50,725 bases of DNA. Source: Gemmatimonadota bacterium. Lineage in GTDB: Bacteria > Gemmatimonadota > Gemmatimonadetes > Longimicrobiales > Gaopeijiaceae. Made by a program: the position numbers and the translations under genes. The notes under the pieces are model-generated. The model worked only from the letters and a program-made list of their open reading frames with translations. It did not search any database and had not been told where the DNA came from. The DNA is taken from NCBI GenBank assembly GCA_022561145.1, contig JADFRS010000007.1, forward strand, positions 1 to 50,725, read 5' to 3'. Position 1 is the stretch's first letter. Every line of letters begins with the position of its first letter. Positions 47,129-50,725 of this stretch are shown here, in pieces.

Positions 47129-48712
47129 CTACCCCGCCTTTCCGATGACCTCGGCCGAGCGGAGCGCCATGGCCGAGAAGGTGAGTGTGCCGTTGGCGCA
47201 TCCGCCCGAAACAACCGTCGGGGCACCCACCACGAATAGATTCTCGTGATCGTGCGAGCGCCCGAAACGATCGACCACGCTGGTGGTCGGGTCGTCTCCC
47301 ATGCGGCATCCGCCACCCGGGTGGTCATACACGTTCTGGACGCCTTGGCGGAGCACGCGTCCGCCCCCGGCCTGGACGATCCGGTCGAAGACCCGGTGGA
47401 TCGACGCTTCGGTGTGTTCACGGAGCTCAACAGACTCGGGCGCGTCCACGAAAGTGAGCCTGGGCATCGGATCACCCCATACGTTCCGGAGACCCGGGTC
47501 CAGGGTCAGCCGGCTATCCCGGTCGGGGATCACGTCGTAGTAGGCACGAAGCCGCGCGGCGCCGGTGTTCGTCCGCTCGCGCCAGTCGGCCATGACCTCG
47601 TCCCCCAAGAGCAGGCGTCCGCTGTCGTCTCTGAGGCGGGGGCTACGGCCTGTCGTGGAGGTCCATATCCGCAGGTCGTGCCTCACGTAGCGGTCCAGTT
47701 TCCCCGGCCGTTGGAACGCTTTCGAGAGCAGGCTGTGCGACGAGTACATGCCAGGATAGAGCTTGATGGGCACCTCGACGAACGCCGAAGCTGGTCTGTG
47801 GCCTGTGAGGTATCGGCCCACCATACCCGAGCGGTTCGCCAGCCCGTCCGGAAAGCGGGAATTCTCGGACAGCAGGAGCAGATGCGCACTCCACACGTAG
47901 CCGCTCGCGATCACGAACTCGCGGGCCCGAATCTCCACCGGTTCGCCCGGGCGCTCACGATCCACGGCAACCGCGCGCTCGATCCGATCCGAGTCGGCTT
48001 CGAGCTCCAACCGGCGCACCAGCGTCTTGGTCAGCAACTCGATACGTCCGTCCGCCAGCAACTGCCGAAACGTGAAGTCGGGCGAATACTTGGCCCCGGT
48101 CGGACAGATGTTGCAGGTGTCACAGCGTTGGCAGACGTTACGACCGCGGTAGGGCACCGTGTTCTTCGAGACAGGGTTGGCCCAGAACGGGATGCCGCTC
48201 TTTTCCGCCCACTCCTTGAGCTCGAGCAGGTTGTACGAGAGTGGCGCCGCAGGCATGGGGTACGGCTCGGAGCGCAGGTCCAACTCGGCCGGTCCTCGTT
48301 CCCCCGCCACACCGATGCGCTCCTCGGCTTCCTGGTAGAACGGCTCCAGCTCGTCGTAGTCGAACGGCCAATCGTCGCCCACACCGTACATGGAGTTCAG
48401 CCGGAAGTCCTCGGGCGTGAAGCGGGGAACCGTGCCGCCCCAATGGAGAGCCAGCCCCCCCACGCACATCGAGCGTGACTGGATGCCCTCGGCGGTCTGA
48501 CCGCGGATGTGGTCGTCGGGCCAGGGGTTCTCGCCGTAGGCCAGATAGCGCGCACGGTGCTCGAAGCGATCCTCCAAGTTGAAGATCTTCTCGCCCGCCT
48601 CGACCACGACGATGCGGGACTCCGTGCGCTCGGAGATCTTTTCGGCGACCATGGCCGCGCTGATTCCCGCACCGATGATGCAGACGTCGGCTTCCACCAC
48701 ACGCGGCCTCAT
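47129..48712 (-). CDS. GMC-type FAD oxidoreductase (gluconate-2-dehydrogenase-like large subunit)
   Basis: 527 aa. An FAD Rossmann motif, CIIGAGISAAMVAEKISERT, is followed by CVGGLALHWGGTVPRF and the C-terminal HPGGGCRMGDDP plus LFVVGAPTVVSGGCANGTLTFSAMAL (the GMC His/Asn region). A cysteine cluster, CQRCDTCNICPTGAKYSP, resembles the [3Fe-4S] site of FAD-dependent glucose/sorbose dehydrogenases. The enzyme would oxidise a sugar or polyol hydroxyl and pass electrons to a partner. ATG 48712 overlaps the stop of the subunit-3 gene (ATGA), so they form one complex. No own signal; export would ride on the partner's Tat signal. Confidence 0.88.
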   Translation of the reverse strand: MRPRVVEADVCIIGAGISAAMVAEKISERTESRIVVVEAGEKIFNLEDRFEHRARYLAYGENPWPDDHIRGQTAEGIQSRSMCVGGLALHWGGTVPRFTPEDFRLNSMYGVGDDWPFDYDELEPFYQEAEERIGVAGERGPAELDLRSEPYPMPAAPLSYNLLELKEWAEKSGIPFWANPVSKNTVPYRGRNVCQRCDTCNICPTGAKYSPDFTFRQLLADGRIELLTKTLVRRLELEADSDRIERAVAVDRERPGEPVEIRAREFVIASGYVWSAHLLLLSENSRFPDGLANRSGMVGRYLTGHRPASAFVEVPIKLYPGMYSSHSLLSKAFQRPGKLDRYVRHDLRIWTSTTGRSPRLRDDSGRLLLGDEVMADWRERTNTGAARLRAYYDVIPDRDSRLTLDPGLRNVWGDPMPRLTFVDAPESVELREHTEASIHRVFDRIVQAGGGRVLRQGVQNVYDHPGGGCRMGDDPTTSVVDRFGRSHDHENLFVVGAPTVVSGGCANGTLTFSAMALRSAEVIGKAG

Positions 48713-49320
48713 GGGATGGGCTCCGGCGGACGGCCGACATCCTCCAGACTCCGGCATTCTTGCTTACGGATGTCTGCGCGGTAACAGAGGTCGTTGGCCT
48801 CCGAGGTGGCGTAGAACCACGCCAGCAGGCCCACCGCGACGTGGTCCGCACGCGCCGGCCCAGGTAGCCCGCTCGCTCCCTCCCGGCCGATGTGGTGAGC
48901 CAGGAGCGTCCGCCGGTCGGCGGGGCCGAGCTCAGTGAAACCTGCCTCGTGCCGCTTGCGGGCCTCGGCGTCCAGGGCCTCCAACTGGGCTTGCCATCGC
49001 GGACCCGGATCGGCCGGTGTGTAGCGGATCTCGGCCGAGAAATAGCCGTGGTTCAGCTCGGCCACAGGTTCGTAACCGTCCAGCCATCCCTGGAAGCCGC
49101 GGACGGCCTGGCTCACTCCATTCGTACCCAGCTCGGCGGTCGGGAGAACCGCGGCGCCCACCGCGCCCAGCAGGCCCGCGTCCAGCGTGGTGGACGCTGC
49201 GGGAGGCACCTCGCTCTGCGGCCGGGCGTGGAGCGAGGCTGCCGCCTCCGGCCCGAGTACGATCGCGGGCACCACCGCGGCGCTCCGCTTGAGGAACGTG
49301 CGACGATCGCTCTTGGCCAT
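48709..49320 (-). CDS. Gluconate 2-dehydrogenase subunit 3-like, Tat signal
   Basis: 203 aa. A Tat signal (DRRTFLKRSAAVVPAIVLG) is followed by a helical domain typical of the gluconate 2-dehydrogenase small subunit family. Such subunits help export and mature the FAD subunit encoded immediately downstream. AAGGAGAG precedes ATG 49320. It starts 22 bp after the PQQ dehydrogenase stop. Confidence 0.85.
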   Translation of the reverse strand: MAKSDRRTFLKRSAAVVPAIVLGPEAAASLHARPQSEVPPAASTTLDAGLLGAVGAAVLPTAELGTNGVSQAVRGFQGWLDGYEPVAELNHGYFSAEIRYTPADPGPRWQAQLEALDAEARKRHEAGFTELGPADRRTLLAHHIGREGASGLPGPARADHVAVGLLAWFYATSEANDLCYRADIRKQECRSLEDVGRPPEPIP

Positions 49321-49342
49321 CAGGCTCTCCTTCTGGTCAGCG

Positions 49343-50725
49343 TCATCGGGGCAGCCCGAACGCCTGTAGGCTCGCTCCCGCGCCGCGCCCCGTGGCGATC
49401 ACGACGAACTGGCGCCCGTCTCCGGAGCGGAACGTCATGGGGTTGGCGTACGCCCCCTGGCCCAGGTCCGCGGACCAGAGCTCCTCGCCCGTCTCGCTGT
49501 CGATGGCGTATAGCACATCACCTCCCCCCGAAAGGAACACCAGGCCTCCCCGGGTCACGATGGGGCCGGGCGCGCCGGTCACGCCCAGGCGGTCGGGCAG
49601 GTCGATGCCGGCCAGGGCGGGGTGGTTGCGGACGTCGGGGGTGTCTCCGATCGGGATCTGCCAGACCAGGTCGCCGGTCGACATGTCGATCGCGGTAAGC
49701 GTTCCATAGGGCGGCTTGTGGACGGGTAGCCCGTTGGCCAGCCGGAAAGAGCGGCGGCCTCGGTCGATCCCGTAGCGCCCCTCCGTACGGGACGGGTCGG
49801 CCTCGGCCAGCTTCAGCACGGCCGGGCTGTTCGTGGATTTCACAAACAGCCAGCCCGTCTCCGGGTCGACTGCGGTGCCGCCCCAGTTGCCGCCGCCGAT
49901 GATCCCGGGGCGCGTCACCGTGCCCTCCAGAGAGGGCGGTGTGTAGAGCGAACCGAGTCGGTAACGCCGCACGATCCCGAGCGCTTCGGCGCGGAGCTCG
50001 GGTGTAAAGTCGATCACATCGTCTTCGGTGAACCCCTGCTTGGCGAAGGGCGCCGGCTTGGTTGGGAACGGCTGTGTCTCGGCCGCCCGCTCGCCGGGTA
50101 CGGCGCTCGCCGGAACGGGCCGGTCCTCGATCGGCCAGACGGGCTCGCCGGTCACGCGGTCGAATGTGTAGAGGAAGCCCATCTTGGACGAAACCACCAC
50201 CGCGTCGATCCGCAGGCCGTCCACGGTGACGGGGAAGAGAGTGGGCTGGGCCGGAAGGTCGTAGTCCCACAGGCCGTGCCTCACCGCCTGGAAGTGCCAG
50301 ACCCGCTCACCGGTTCGCGCGTCGAGCGCGACCAGCGATTCGGCGAACAGGTTGTCGCCCAGGCGGCCCCCTCCGTAGTAGTCGTTGCTGGGAGTGCCCA
50401 CCGGCACGTAGAGCAAGCCCCGCTCACGGTCGACCGACATGGGCGCCCAGGCATTGGTGTGCCCCACGCGGCTCCAAGACTCGTCCTCCCAGGTCTCGAC
50501 CCCCACTTCGCCGTCCTGTGGGATCAAGTTGAAATTCCAAACCAGGTCGCCGGTGTGCACGTCGAAGGCCTGTACGTTGCCCGGAGGGTCCCGCTCGTAG
50601 ACAAAGCCGTCCCACACCCCGTTGCCGAGAATTACCAGGTTCTCGAACACCACGGGGGGCGAGGTCTGCGTGAAGTGCAGGCGGTTGGTCGGCCACAGGA
50701 GTTGCGCGGTGTGTTGGTAATCAAC
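49343..50725 (-). CDS. PQQ-dependent dehydrogenase, N-terminus beyond window
   Basis: The C-terminal 460 residues of a quinoprotein propeller are present; the gene starts past the right edge. Propeller repeats contain GDLVWNFN-type, GERVWHFQ, GEPVWPIEDR, GDLVWQIPIG and GEELWSADLG motifs. The region around GGGNWGGTAVDPETGWLFVKSTN resembles membrane/soluble quinoprotein glucose dehydrogenases. It would oxidise sugars or alcohols in the periplasm. Being first of the run with subunit 3 and GMC, it may share substrate or electron route with them. Confidence 0.88.
   Translation of the reverse strand, partial: VDYQHTAQLLWPTNRLHFTQTSPPVVFENLVILGNGVWDGFVYERDPPGNVQAFDVHTGDLVWNFNLIPQDGEVGVETWEDESWSRVGHTNAWAPMSVDRERGLLYVPVGTPSNDYYGGGRLGDNLFAESLVALDARTGERVWHFQAVRHGLWDYDLPAQPTLFPVTVDGLRIDAVVVSSKMGFLYTFDRVTGEPVWPIEDRPVPASAVPGERAAETQPFPTKPAPFAKQGFTEDDVIDFTPELRAEALGIVRRYRLGSLYTPPSLEGTVTRPGIIGGGNWGGTAVDPETGWLFVKSTNSPAVLKLAEADPSRTEGRYGIDRGRRSFRLANGLPVHKPPYGTLTAIDMSTGDLVWQIPIGDTPDVRNHPALAGIDLPDRLGVTGAPGPIVTRGGLVFLSGGGDVLYAIDSETGEELWSADLGQGAYANPMTFRSGDGRQFVVIATGRGAGASLQAFGLPR

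Noticed and set aside
1-50725. tRNA, rRNA, CRISPR arrays or phage genes
   Set aside because: No cloverleaf T-loop motifs, regularly spaced repeats, integrases or structural phage genes were seen by eye; a covariance-model scan would settle the RNA part.

Overview
The window is a high-GC, densely packed bacterial chromosome segment. Its gene families together suggest Gemmatimonadota or a close relative; this is an inference from content, because there is no rRNA or marker phylogeny here. The pointers are a DUF5916 outer-membrane protein, an MacB-like orphan ABC permease of the type abundant in Acidobacteriota and Gemmatimonadota, exported imidazolonepropionase-like amidohydrolases, a Sig-70_X6 type sigma factor paired with a Ser/Thr kinase, and Tat-exported PQQ/GMC dehydrogenase modules. 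I saw no tRNA, rRNA, CRISPR array, prophage or integrase.

Layout. 1-2455: a truncated PflX-like radical SAM gene, then amrB (MEMO family) and amrS (radical SAM) of the AmmeMemoRadiSam system, facing each other. 2570-4812: thrB-thrC, overlapping or nearly so. 4891-12193: a TetR gene whose start codon lies inside a perfect 22-bp palindrome, followed by a tightly coupled operon. That operon encodes a three-subunit molybdenum hydroxylase of the 4-hydroxybenzoyl-CoA reductase (HcrABC) type, a PaaK-like aryl-CoA ligase and a tandem OsmC protein. 12206-20624: an amidohydrolase, a secreted unknown, a YVTN-propeller lipoprotein, an ECF-type sigma factor with a short kinase, a cohesin-like lipoprotein and a DUF5916 protein.

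20824-23233: an Nramp-fold transporter lacking the usual metal motifs, followed 4 bp later by a TSUP permease. 23247-27293 (minus strand): acyl-CoA synthetase, ketopantoate-reductase-like protein and amidohydrolase. A 180-bp MITE-like element sits exactly at the stop codon of the middle gene and appears to have split this operon. 27447-29493: an ArsC/Spx-like protein translationally coupled to both subunits of aconitase X. 29490-32539 (minus): methyltransferase, DUF2461, DUF1232-like and a membrane class III nucleotide cyclase.

32712-40837: small lipoprotein, exported metallo-beta-lactamase-fold protein with DUF1015, a 58-aa membrane protein, a MATE pump, a remnant of an AraC-type regulator, DUF2911, and the MacB-like permease. 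40858-50725: a CotH-like secreted protein, two alkaline-phosphatase-superfamily proteins, a two-domain lectin/jelly-roll secreted protein, and a minus-strand cluster. That cluster holds a PQQ dehydrogenase (cut by the window end), a gluconate-2-dehydrogenase subunit-3-like protein, a GMC oxidoreductase, a phosphodiesterase-like lipoprotein and a Tat-exported NAD(P)-binding epimerase.

The most notable unit is the hcr-like operon. The Cys spacing of its FAD subunit reproduces the extra [4Fe-4S] loop of 4-hydroxybenzoyl-CoA reductase, and it carries its own ligase, regulator and an unusual double OsmC protein. It looks like a self-contained aryl-CoA dehydroxylation (or hydroxylation) module of unknown substrate.
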